Shown piece after piece: positions 18,362-26,369 of a stretch of 64,000 bases of DNA; positions within the stretch are counted from its first letter, which is position 1; each line of letters starts with the position of its first letter. The stretch is from Lachnospiraceae bacterium (GTDB lineage: Bacteria; Bacillota; Clostridia; Lachnospirales; Lachnospiraceae). A model generated the notes under the pieces. The model saw only the letters and a program-made list of their open reading frames with translations, was not told where the DNA came from and did not search any database. The translations under genes and the position numbers were made by a program. The DNA is taken from assembly GCA_021770785.1 (NCBI GenBank), contig JAETQH010000001.1, forward strand, positions 124,001 through 188,000, in the 5' to 3' direction.

Positions 18362-21300
18362 TTATAATGTTTCCGCGAAGTCCTCCGGTTCATCAAAAAC
18401 CGCTGAAATTAATCCGCCATTGTCATACCATTTCTCACATTGGCTTTTGACCTTCCCAAGGTTCTTCCGCAGTTTTAGAAGCTCTAAGTATGCTTCCTGC
18501 TCCACACTTTTCACCTGTTTCCAATATCTACAGTAGTATTTTAAAAACAGCAGTTGATGTAGCACTTTTTGCACGGAACCTTTCCATACCTCATAATTAA
18601 TATCATATTTTCCGGGACAGACCGCATCCTGTAGCGCTCTTTCGTCAAGCGCCAGTTCTGCACACATTTTCCCAATGTCTTCTCCCCAGTATTGTAGCGC
18701 CATATATGCGGCGCAGTTCGTCATGTCATAATCTGTGTGGGAATAAAAAATATCTTTCCCTTTCCACTTATTTCTAAGCTGCTCAATCCCCCACTCTTCC
18801 AGTCTCCGTTTCCAATCCTCGTTTTCTAATGCCTGCCATAAACGGACCACATTATTGCTGTTGACCTTTTGATCCGCCCCGACAAAAAGCCGGAAAAAAT
18901 TTTCACGGCTTTCCTCCGCGCACTCCGCCTTCTCCATATTCTCCCTCAGCTTTTCAAACCCATGGCAGATGTTTTCTTCCATAATTTTTTCCTGTTCCGG
19001 GCTTCGTCTTTTCTGCCCTTTCTGCTGTTCGGATAAAAATGTTAAATTCTCAAGCCAGCAGGCATATTGAAAAACTGCTTCAAGAGGCGTCTTTTCCAGC
19101 TCCTGTTCCACGCCTTTTTCCAACAGCTCCTCCCCCGTTTGTAACCGCCGTCTGAATACCTCCCAGAAATAGTAATAGGAAAAATTAGAAAGCCATCTTA
19201 AGTTTGATTTCTGCAGACTCCGGTAAATATCTATTCGATACTCGTTCCCTGTCATCTCATTTATCAAAATTTCAAACAGCAGCGGTGCATGTATTTCCTC
19301 CATAAATGAAATCATCCGCTCGGGATTAATCATAAAAAGTAATCGATAAAGTTTAGATAAATATCCATTTCTTTCGTAGAAAATGTGAGGAAAGCATCTG
19401 AAAATATACGCTTCATTTATCTTTATCTGCTCCTGCTTTCCAACATCAAGCGCCGTCCGGTATTGGTATGCCTCCGAATGCCGCTTTTTTCTCTCTTCCC
19501 ATAGTGCTTCTTCCTGTTCTAATTTAGCCGCTGCCCTCATACCCGTTTCCAATAATTTCTGTAAATCTGTCCCACGCTGCCTTAACCATTGCAGGCAGTC
19601 CTTGGGTTTTATTTTTTCCGTATAATACATATACCAGCACAACCGCAGAAGATTTGTCTCCGCTTCCTCTTCTGTCTCCTGCCAGCCCTCCTTAAAAAAG
19701 TATTCCAAATCCAGGAGGCTTTCCTGCTGATAGACAGCTTTCATTTCAATTTCCCAAGGTTTTTCCTGTACCTTTTCTTCCTCCGGCTCAAATTTATGCT
19801 CTAAGGTATCCCACAGAGTTTCTGTGTTCAGGCGTTTCTGTTTGCTCTGCTTTTTCTGATATTCCTCATCCGTAATTTCCTGAACGTACTCTAATACCTC
19901 ATATGTAACCTCCTTATCCATCGAAGCAATCACAAAACTGTAATTTTTTCCCGCTGAATTTATGGAGTTACTCAAAAGATACCCTTCCATGGTGCCGTCC
20001 TTCTTGAGCTGCAATAAATATCTGTCATGGATTGCCGTATTATTTTCATGTGTTACATTCAGTATTTGTACTTTCGAATGAAGCATTTGATAATTCCGGC
20101 TTAAAAAACGCTTCACCTTCGCAAGATAGTCCGGCTGCTTTGCCGCTGCACCTTCTTCATCCGGATTTGTCACTGACAGGCTGGTAACAATTTTTAATTT
20201 TAATCCGGTATTTGTAATGCGGCTCAATACTTTTTCCATGGCATACACGGAAAAATAGGGGTCTACAATGATTGCTTCTGCCACGGAATCATCGTTTAAG
20301 TAATCGGCAATCTTACAAAAGCTGTCGATTTCGCACTCCCCCTCTGCTACTTTTTTGCAAAAAGCCCCCTTTCCTTTCTGATACGCATATTTATCTACCA
20401 GCAATCCGGCATCCTCTCCTGCGGTATGCCATGGGTCTTTGGAAAATCCTCCTATTCTGCTGACAATGGGCTCATCCTTTTTTTGTATTTTTTCAACCGC
20501 CTCCAGTTTCTCTTTGTATCCCCCAAAGGTTTTCCTCAAATGTTTCGTCCAACTGTCGTTCAGCAAATAATGTATATTCGATATGATGTTTCCGCTTATC
20601 TGTATACATCTCATTAAAGGCGTTTTTTTGTAATAAATCAAATCTCCCGCCTGTCCCCATATGCTAATCTGTACTGCTGAAACCGTTTCCGCAGCTTCGA
20701 ATGCCAGTGTATCCTCTTCCGTTCCCCATTCTGCTGTCTGATTTAAAATGCAGCGCCCTGCATTTTCTAACACACAATTTACAATCAGCTTTTTTGGCTG
20801 TTTTACTTTTTTGGATAAAACTACTTTTCGTGCTTCCTGTTCAAAGGTTTCCTCATCTTCTATTTTCTCCATTCCCCACTCAAACTGCCCGCTTTGGGGA
20901 ATGGGATGATAAAATTCGATATTTCCAAGCCGTTCTGCTGCGTCACCCAAAAAATCTAACGATGTCTCTGCCGAAATCAGTGATAATACCTTATGTATTT
21001 TTTCCCTGCATGTTCTTGCCTCTGCATTTTTATATTTTGTTTCCAGATCTTCAAACAGCGCTGCTTTATTCAGATTCCAGTATTCTTCCACGGTTGCTAG
21101 GCTTTTTATGAGGCTTTCCTGTCTGTCCTGAGTTTCATTTTTCGGATAAAATATGGTCTGCGGGCGTTCTGTCAGTTTTCCTTCTAGTATCATTTCTTCC
21201 TTAAGACATATCTCTTCGTTTTTTAGCTCTTCCTTCCATTCTGTACACTTTTCCTCCGACATTACACAGGTCGCTTCGTAAATGCCAAGCCGTTTTCCCA

Positions 21301-21439
21301 ATTCTCTTTTTTTCCAGCCCCGGACTTCATTTACTTCATCAGGAAGTCCATATCCATACAGCAGGCGGAATAGTTGGTTTTCCCTTTTCAGAAGAAACAG
21401 TCGAATGTAAATGTTCATCATAACTTTTCTACTCTCCAT
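18362..21439 (-). CDS. Large protein with PLD-like HDRY motif, possible defence effector
   Basis: A 1025-residue soluble protein of no certain family. The middle part looks like one half of a phospholipase-D/nuclease fold: AEAIIVDPYFSVYAMEKV (about 388-405), LHSKVQIL (about 453-460), IHDRYLL (about 470-476) and GYLLSNSINSAGKNYSF (about 486-502). That H-D-R-Y plus L-S-N-S-x-N pattern occurs in PLD-like domains of anti-phage and VPA1262-like proteins; the VPA1262 match is a recollection, not a verified hit. The rest is helical, Glu/Lys-rich and has no membrane segment. It stands alone, bounded by repeats R1 and R2. ATG at 21439 is preceded by AGGA; ATGs at 21418 and 21415 are alternatives. Confidence 0.72.
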   Translation of the reverse strand: MESRKVMMNIYIRLFLLKRENQLFRLLYGYGLPDEVNEVRGWKKRELGKRLGIYEATCVMSEEKCTEWKEELKNEEICLKEEMILEGKLTERPQTIFYPKNETQDRQESLIKSLATVEEYWNLNKAALFEDLETKYKNAEARTCREKIHKVLSLISAETSLDFLGDAAERLGNIEFYHPIPQSGQFEWGMEKIEDEETFEQEARKVVLSKKVKQPKKLIVNCVLENAGRCILNQTAEWGTEEDTLAFEAAETVSAVQISIWGQAGDLIYYKKTPLMRCIQISGNIISNIHYLLNDSWTKHLRKTFGGYKEKLEAVEKIQKKDEPIVSRIGGFSKDPWHTAGEDAGLLVDKYAYQKGKGAFCKKVAEGECEIDSFCKIADYLNDDSVAEAIIVDPYFSVYAMEKVLSRITNTGLKLKIVTSLSVTNPDEEGAAAKQPDYLAKVKRFLSRNYQMLHSKVQILNVTHENNTAIHDRYLLQLKKDGTMEGYLLSNSINSAGKNYSFVIASMDKEVTYEVLEYVQEITDEEYQKKQSKQKRLNTETLWDTLEHKFEPEEEKVQEKPWEIEMKAVYQQESLLDLEYFFKEGWQETEEEAETNLLRLCWYMYYTEKIKPKDCLQWLRQRGTDLQKLLETGMRAAAKLEQEEALWEERKKRHSEAYQYRTALDVGKQEQIKINEAYIFRCFPHIFYERNGYLSKLYRLLFMINPERMISFMEEIHAPLLFEILINEMTGNEYRIDIYRSLQKSNLRWLSNFSYYYFWEVFRRRLQTGEELLEKGVEQELEKTPLEAVFQYACWLENLTFLSEQQKGQKRRSPEQEKIMEENICHGFEKLRENMEKAECAEESRENFFRLFVGADQKVNSNNVVRLWQALENEDWKRRLEEWGIEQLRNKWKGKDIFYSHTDYDMTNCAAYMALQYWGEDIGKMCAELALDERALQDAVCPGKYDINYEVWKGSVQKVLHQLLFLKYYCRYWKQVKSVEQEAYLELLKLRKNLGKVKSQCEKWYDNGGLISAVFDEPEDFAETL

Positions 21440-21484
21440 CAATACGTTTTCCTGTCCTGTATTCCTGTTGCTACTGTTCTCACG

Positions 21485-21745
21485 CTAAAAGCCTCCCAAA
21501 GCAAAACACAGGATAAAGCAGAGTATTACCTCATCACTATATCCTGTGTCTTTGCACTGGAACAAATAAGGATTCGTTTCCATTTCGGCGTGCAGTATTA
21601 TATTAACACTCTTTTTCCCATTTGAACATGTCAAAACCGGAAAATTTACAAATTTTTCCTTAAATTTACCCGCAGTCTCACCAAAAATCCAGTTTGTAAG
21701 GTACTTGTCTTCTTTCACCCGCATTTCGTAAACGAATTCATAATT
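21485..21745 (-). pseudogene. In-frame coding-like tail after the Rpn-like gene (part of R2)
   Basis: After the TAA of the Rpn-like gene at 21746-21748 the same frame stays open for about 86 codons to a TAG at 21485 and contains LTNWIFGETAGKFKEKF and VNFPVLT. Related tails (FGETTGKFKKKFPNFPILT and KFVNFPVLTWSNGKK) are decoded from R4 and R3. The shared reading frame suggests a decayed C-terminus of a once intact gene that was copied with the stem-loop. A separate small gene starting at the ATG at 21724 is possible but lacks a good ribosome binding site. Confidence 0.4.
21501..21713 (-). repeat. Repeat R2: stem-loop plus coding-like tail
   Basis: The stem-loop is 21506-21549 (ACACAGGATA / TATCCTGTGT, loop with AGAGTATTAC). 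The following about 155 bases match R3 (23090-23245) with only a few differences, and 21657-21711 matches R4 (25288-25341). R2 thus bridges the two subtypes of the family. Confidence 0.8.
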
Positions 21746-22717
21746 TTACGGGTTGACGCACAGCATATTTTCGACCTTTGCGAATTCTTCCTCAGAATAA
21801 CCGAAAGAAATTATCTGTTCCTTCGCTGCACCGGCTTTTAACATTCTTTCAATCGCATTAAGACGTTCTGTTTCTATCCCTTTTTCTATCCCTTTTTCTA
21901 TCCCTTCCTCAATACCTAACTCCTTAATATTTTCTGACAAATTACACATGGTCTGTATCCTCCCTTCCAATTCCGTTGTCATTATCATACCGTATTTCTC
22001 TGTAAGTACACGTTTTTTTTCATCTACTCCTGCCTGAGAAAGCAGATTCTCCAGCATGGAAATCAATCTATTGGGGGAAGGCTTCCTATTCTTTCCGCTC
22101 CTTACATTGATAATAATCCCTTTCATTAAATCCATGCTGTATGAATTTTCTTTCTTTCCAAAAACGGTATTTCTTCCAAGACTAATCTCCTCAATGGAGT
22201 CACCGTCCTCGCTGTTATCCATACAAATCCAGATGCTCCGGACCCTTTTCAGATTATCATAATCACTATGGTAAAATTCAGTCTGCTTCTGTGCAGAAAT
22301 CATCCGTGCAAGATAAAATATGATTCTATTCTCCAGATGATACCCCAATTTACCAGGATTGGCTGATTTTTGTGCTTCCAAATTAATCAGAAATTTCATT
22401 TCTGTTTCTTTTTGATATGCCGTAAATCGGATGTCAAAGAAAATTTTTCCCTCTCCTGGAATATTATCCTCTGTACCGGACATATTTACACGCCCTATAT
22501 TTGACAATCCTGCATCTAACGATTTTGTTCCCACATCGATATCATCTCCAATACTGTCCATAATATTTTCAATTGGCATATCAAAGAACTCCTGAACAGC
22601 ATACTTTAAAATCCGTGCCAGTATCTGTTTATCTGCAAGCAGGAATTTTATATTCGTATCATAGAAGCTTGAATCATTTGTCATCTCAACTGCCTGTGCT
22701 AAATTAGTATCTGCCAT
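21746..22717 (-). CDS. Rpn-like PD-(D/E)XK nuclease family transposase
   Basis: A 323-residue member of the PD-(D/E)XK nuclease/transposase family related to E. coli RpnA, which cuts DNA and promotes RecA-independent recombination. The family core is visible: DTNIKFLLADK at residues 20-30, D95 in FFDIRF and E114-x-Q116 in FLINLEAQ as the likely metal site, then the YHLENRIIFYLARM helix. The C-terminus carries short EGIEKGIEKGIE repeats typical of the family (DNA repeats at about 21870-21912). ATG at 22717 has AAGGAAG upstream; ATG at 22732 is an alternative. The ribosome binding site lies inside a relict of a second copy (22733-22895). Confidence 0.88.
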   Translation of the reverse strand: MADTNLAQAVEMTNDSSFYDTNIKFLLADKQILARILKYAVQEFFDMPIENIMDSIGDDIDVGTKSLDAGLSNIGRVNMSGTEDNIPGEGKIFFDIRFTAYQKETEMKFLINLEAQKSANPGKLGYHLENRIIFYLARMISAQKQTEFYHSDYDNLKRVRSIWICMDNSEDGDSIEEISLGRNTVFGKKENSYSMDLMKGIIINVRSGKNRKPSPNRLISMLENLLSQAGVDEKKRVLTEKYGMIMTTELEGRIQTMCNLSENIKELGIEEGIEKGIEKGIETERLNAIERMLKAGAAKEQIISFGYSEEEFAKVENMLCVNP

Positions 22718-22732
22718 CTTTCTTCCTTTCAT

Positions 22733-22895
22733 TTACTCCTGCCTAAGAAAGCAGATTCTCCAGCATGGAAATCAATCTATTGGGGGAAGACTTCCTATTC
22801 TTTCCGCTCCTTACATTGATAATAATCCCTTTCATTAAATCCATGCTGTATGAATTTTCTTTCCAAAAATATTATTTCTTCCAAGATTAGTTACT
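22733..22895 (-). pseudogene. Relict internal fragment of a second Rpn-like gene
   Basis: About 160 bases nearly match the internal segment 22021-22180 of the adjacent intact gene (region decoding MDLMKGIIINVRSGKNRK and RLISMLENLLS). It carries a CAG-to-TAG nonsense change (at the LLSQAG position) and small indels, and both ends of the gene are missing. It is fused directly to the 5' end of the intact gene, which takes its ribosome binding site from it. Probably a tandem duplicate largely removed by recombination. Confidence 0.8.
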
Positions 22896-23075
22896 CTATC
22901 TTTATTATACTTGACTTGCACAATAATAGCAATCATTCAGGTTTATAAAAACAATCATAAATTCATATACTTTTATTGACATGCCTGCTTTGTCCAATCT
23001 GCCTCTATCACTTTAAAAGCAGCCCCTTTTGACCTCCTAATCATTCTTCTTACTCCCAAAAAACGTAAGCAGCAG
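22896..23075. other. Noncoding stretch between the Rpn relict and R3
   Basis: AT-rich intergenic sequence with stops in all frames. I see no credible gene or strong structure; a weak -10-like TATAAT-type sequence could serve the Rpn-like gene but no convincing -35 pairs with it. Confidence 0.4.
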
Positions 23076-23250
23076 ATCTACCGTTTACAATAAAACACAG
23101 GATAGAGCAGAGTATTACCTCATCACTATATCCTGTGTCTTTGCACTGGAACAAATAAGGATTCGTTTCCATTTCGGCGTGCAGTATTATATTAGCACTC
23201 TTTTTTCCATTTGACCATGTCAAAACTGGAAAATTTACAAATTTATCACT
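23076..23250 (-). repeat. Repeat R3: stem-loop plus coding-like tail
   Basis: The stem-loop is 23095-23138 and is followed on the minus strand by TTTTATTG, so it can terminate transcripts of the HNH/DUF2589 operon. The segment 23139-23245 is nearly identical to R2. Upstream of the stem, ATCTACCGTTTACAATA (23076-23092) recurs at R5 (25853-25869), extending the homology. Confidence 0.8.
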
Positions 23251-23294
23251 TTTTATCCTTTCCCACCATCCGAATTTTTCAACACAATGGCATA

Positions 23295-23861
23295 CTAATA
23301 CCTCCTCGAGGAAACGGAAGCCAGAGACGGGACTGCCATATCTAATATCTGCTGATCTCTTCCATGCAGCGCTCTTTGTTTGTTATAAGTCTGGTACAAA
23401 TATCCATCATAAGCCACTTGCTCCCGTGCTATGGCCGTCCTCAACTCATCCAAACTTAATTCAGGATGAGCATAAGAATATTTTCCCTCATCAAATCTGC
23501 TGTCTACTCCATATCCGCATAAATGCACTATCCTAGTTGAAAATACTGACCTGAAAATTCCCGCCTTTCCATTACAAGAAGAACAGATTGGTGCAATAAA
23601 CACACGGTTTCCACCAAATAAACTTGATGTTTTCGTTGAGGCATCTCCATAAGAATTTCCGCTTCCCAGTACAATATGACCTCCTACCATGAGGGCTGTA
23701 TCATCTCCACACACACAGCATTTTCCCCGTTTTAATCCAGTTTTGTTTTCCCAGAGCTCTATCCACCCCCAACCATTTATAGGCGGATCTCCTGTAGAAT
23801 CATTCACATTGCGAAATACTGTACCTTTCTTCATATCACAAGCATCCCCATATACGGACAT
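23295..23861 (-). CDS. HNH-like zinc-binding protein
   Basis: A 188-residue protein with C48-x2-C51, G-G-H62-I-V, and C93-x2-C96-N97-G-K. CxxC, a central His, and CxxCN-x-K is the arrangement of zinc-stabilised HNH nucleases, in which H62 and N97 would be catalytic. The classical DH doublet is not clear, so activity is uncertain. It is the last gene of a three-gene operon with two DUF2589-type proteins. The frame opens at a TTG (23867), but ATG at 23861 has GGAGG six bases upstream. R3 lies 45 bases after the stop. Confidence 0.7.
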   Translation of the reverse strand: MSVYGDACDMKKGTVFRNVNDSTGDPPINGWGWIELWENKTGLKRGKCCVCGDDTALMVGGHIVLGSGNSYGDASTKTSSLFGGNRVFIAPICSSCNGKAGIFRSVFSTRIVHLCGYGVDSRFDEGKYSYAHPELSLDELRTAIAREQVAYDGYLYQTYNKQRALHGRDQQILDMAVPSLASVSSRRY

Positions 23862-23875
23862 ATCCAACCTCCCTG

Positions 23876-24508
23876 TTATTTACTGCCATCTACCGCAATC
23901 GGTTCCATTGCCTGTGCAAACAGCGAGGTCAGCTTCGCCATCCCCTCTGACGGCGGCTGTTGTATTGCTCTTGCATGAATCTTATAGGTAGCGCTGCTGT
24001 CCGTCTGCCTGCGGTGCTCACTGTCAGATGAAACACTTCCGGTAATGGACGCATCCAGACCAAACCACGAATTATACTTTATTGTAGAACTGGCATCTTT
24101 ATGGGTCTTATCATCCTGAAGCTCCGAATTTTTTATTTCCATATCAAAATCTACCGTCAATTCATCCATGGTAAATGCCGGTACCGGAACAAGAGAAAGC
24201 AGCGGGGCACTCACTTTATATTTCTGTGGGGTCACCTTTTGGTCTGCTCCGATTACTGGTCTTTGCAATTCAAAATCTAATGTATTCGTTTTCTCTCCCT
24301 TATCATCTGCATATGCCAGTTTTTTGATGCCATCAATGTAAACTGCCGTCAGTTCCTGCTGTCCTTTTGCCGCTGCAATAATGGGTGCACAAATTAGAGA
24401 TTCAATGGGCAATCCCGTAAACTGCTGTGATACATTGTTTCCTTTTACCTTTGGATCCGTTTCCTTTTTTTCTTCCGGTAAATTTAATCCGTTTTCATTT
24501 GTTTCCAT
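23876..24508 (-). CDS. DUF2589 family protein
   Basis: A 210-residue protein with the DUF2589 pattern: N-terminal helix LPIESLICAPIIAAAKGQQE, then FELQRPV, APLLSLVPVPAFTMDELTVD, the DMEIKNSE strand, the Trp in SWFGLDASITGSVSSDSE, and a polar C-terminal IHARAIQQPPSEGMAKL. The function of this family is unknown; members are cytosolic and often occur in pairs or triplets, as here. AGGAGG lies eight bases before the ATG. It sits between a shorter relative (24521-24955) and the HNH-like gene, with gaps of 12 and 14 bases, so the three genes are probably one unit. Confidence 0.88.
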   Translation of the reverse strand: METNENGLNLPEEKKETDPKVKGNNVSQQFTGLPIESLICAPIIAAAKGQQELTAVYIDGIKKLAYADDKGEKTNTLDFELQRPVIGADQKVTPQKYKVSAPLLSLVPVPAFTMDELTVDFDMEIKNSELQDDKTHKDASSTIKYNSWFGLDASITGSVSSDSEHRRQTDSSATYKIHARAIQQPPSEGMAKLTSLFAQAMEPIAVDGSK

Positions 24509-24520
24509 AGACGCTTCCTC

Positions 24521-24955
24521 CTATAAGTTTTGAATATAATGGTTATTAATCCTTGCAGTTCCCTCCGATAATTGCACACTTTTAAACTGCAGGGAAAGTT
24601 CACTCATAGAAAAACTATCCTTTGTATCAGCGGAAGATTTTGGAGATACGATAATCTCATCCTCCTCCCCTTCCTCAATCACAAACCTGAGTTTTACATC
24701 TACCTGTTCTAACTGTAGGGAAGAATGATGCATCAACGCAGTAACCGGCACCTTCAGCTGCTTCTTTCCGTTAGGAGAAGGTATATTAATGGTATAGCTT
24801 ACCGGTTCAAATTCTGTTTCACTGTTTTCCTTCGACCTTACCCCTTCATACCCCTGCCCAAGATAAGCAGCAACTGTACGCTGCTCTAACATAGCATTGG
24901 CATTCTGTACTGCTGTTCCTATATTATCAATTAATTTTGAAAGCGGTATCCCCAT
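24521..24955 (-). CDS. DUF2589-like short protein
   Basis: A 144-residue protein whose layout parallels the DUF2589 neighbour: N-terminal helix IPLSKLIDNIGTAVQNAN, strand YTINIPS, then VPVTALMHHSSLQLEQVDVK aligning with the neighbour's PLLSLVPVPAFTMDELTVD. It is therefore probably a distant paralogue, although it lacks the C-terminal Gln/Pro segment. ATG at 24955 is chosen for its GGAGG five bases upstream; the frame opens at 24982. A TATAAT is present about 30 bases farther up with no clear -35. First gene of the operon. Confidence 0.7.
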   Translation of the reverse strand: MGIPLSKLIDNIGTAVQNANAMLEQRTVAAYLGQGYEGVRSKENSETEFEPVSYTINIPSPNGKKQLKVPVTALMHHSSLQLEQVDVKLRFVIEEGEEDEIIVSPKSSADTKDSFSMSELSLQFKSVQLSEGTARINNHYIQNL

Positions 24956-25159
24956 AAGTACCTCCGTACTCCAAAACTGCATACTTAGTCCTTTGTATTA
25001 TATAAATATGCTCATTTGTTTTTTCGCTTGTATTAACTACAATTATATGCATTATTTTCTAATAAGTCAACAAAAATATCTGATTTGTACAAACACTTAT
25101 TATAATCACCTAACTGGGAAAAAGTGAATCTTTACCAATACAAACTTTTTCTCTAATAT
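24956..25159. other. Intergenic leader of the DUF2589 operon
   Basis: AT-rich stretch with a TATAAT on the minus strand near 24996-25001 that could be the -10 box of the DUF2589 operon. No gene or strong fold is seen before R4 begins. Confidence 0.4.
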
Positions 25160-25341
25160 AAAAATACAGGATACAGCAGAGTATTACTCTCTATCGCTGT
25201 ATCCTGTATTGGTAACGAATGACATTATCTTTATACCATACTTTTTCTAAGTTGACCATGTCAGAATTGGAAAATTTGGAAATTTTTTCTTAAATTTACC
25301 CGTAGTCTCACCAAAAATCCAGTTTGTAAGGCACTCATCTC
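25160..25341 (-). repeat. Repeat R4: stem-loop plus coding-like tail
   Basis: A perfect 14-base-pair stem (ATACAGGATACAGC / GCTGTATCCTGTAT, 25164-25209) with T-run on the minus strand. From 25160 to about 25279 it is almost identical to R5 (one difference in about 115 bases). The part 25288-25341 matches R2 and decodes LTNWIFGETTGKFK. It ends exactly where the IS66 tnpB remnant begins. Confidence 0.82.
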
Positions 25342-25515
25342 ATGTTAGGTGATATTTCCGACATTGAAAAGATCTACATTGTCTGCGGTTATATGTACAT
25401 ACGCAATCTATTGACGGGCTCTGTGCCATTATCGAAGTCTAGCTTAAGATGTTCCATCGTCCAGTGCTCTTTTCCTTTTCTGCAGAAAAATGCGGGACAG
25501 GATCAAAGCGCAGGT
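25342..25515 (+). pseudogene. IS66 family TnpB remnant
   Basis: In three successive frames the plus strand decodes pieces in the order expected for IS66 TnpB: MLGDISDIEKIYIVCGY, then SIDGLCAIIE, then ALFLFCRKMRDRIKAQ. At least two frameshifts and one stop separate them, and the C-terminal half is absent. It faces the TnpA remnant, whereas intact IS66 elements carry both genes in the same direction. Confidence 0.78.
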
Positions 25516-25742
25516 CTGTATACAGGAACAATCTGTTGTGGCAGATCCTCCCCGGGAATACTTTCAAGGCAGGCTTCCCTTACACGACGAAGCCTGTAAT
25601 AATAATTCGCTTTTGTGATCCCATGACAGGCACACCAGCTGACAACGCTCATGCTAGCTGGGCGGCGCTGGCAGTCTCTGATCTGTGCGGCCCATTCCTG
25701 GAGACGGCATTGCTCAGCCACCATGGTTGTTTCTGAACTCAT
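25503..25742 (-). CDS. IS66 family accessory protein TnpA, truncated
   Basis: A 79-residue protein with the TnpA helix-turn-helix-like core: RLQEWAAQIRDCQ, SVVSWCACHGITKANYYYRL, ending IVPVYRPAL. It is shorter than typical IS66 TnpA (about 100-130 residues) and its last codons run into the inverted TnpB fragment, marking the rearrangement junction near 25503-25516. No TnpC is present, so the element cannot move by itself. Confidence 0.7.
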   Translation of the reverse strand: MSSETTMVAEQCRLQEWAAQIRDCQRRPASMSVVSWCACHGITKANYYYRLRRVREACLESIPGEDLPQQIVPVYRPAL

Positions 25743-25852
25743 AGACTTAACTCCGTATACCGGTATCAAAAGTTGAGACTTAACTTTTAATACTCGTAAT
25801 AGAAATATAGTCTATTGTCACATACTTTTCCTCTATGGTCGAGGTACGGGCT

Positions 25853-25998
25853 ATCTACCGTTTACAATACAAAAATACAGGATACAGCAGAGTATTACTC
25901 CCTATCGCTGTATCCTGTATTGGTAACGAATGACATTATCTTTATACCATACTTTTTCTAAGTTGACCATGTCAGAATTGGAAAATTTCAAAATTTTT
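25853..25998 (-). repeat. Repeat R5: stem-loop plus partial tail
   Basis: A perfect 14-base-pair stem (25875-25920) with T-run on the minus strand, nearly identical to R4 over about 115 bases and preceded by the ATCTACCGTTTACAATA motif also found before R3. Together R4 and R5 bracket the IS66 remnants. Confidence 0.82.
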
Positions 25999-26369
25999 CT
26001 ACTTTCCTCATTTCATTCCTACTCCGGCAACCCCTCCCCTTTTCAATTCCCATATAATAACTTTTTCGTATAAAACTTGTAAGCACCAACTAATGCTGTC
26101 AGATATAAAATTACCCCAGCCCTTTGCGAGTTGAAGTAATTCACTATAATTCACATGCTATTTTTGATAGATTGGATTTTTTTACTCTGCTTTGTCTGCA
26201 CTCATTGATAAGCCTAATCTGTTCCGACATCGGAACACACGGGCTTTGCAAGTACTTGCCATAACCTATCCATAACCAGTCTACCTGTTTACAACTAAAC
26301 CATTATTATCATTCAGAAATCTCTGAATGCTTATTATTATCCTACACGCTCCTGCTTACTCCATTCTCC
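25999..26369. other. Noncoding border between island and polysaccharide locus
   Basis: No credible gene. Two short perfect palindromes stand out: TGTTCCGA-CA-TCGGAACA (26220-26237) and CATTCAGA-AATC-TCTGAATG (26310-26329). Either could be a protein-binding site or a decayed terminator. Confidence 0.5.

Noticed and set aside
18296-25998. R1-R5 as a CRISPR array
   Set aside because: The copies are 700-3000 bases apart with genes between them and have no uniform spacers; no cas gene is present.
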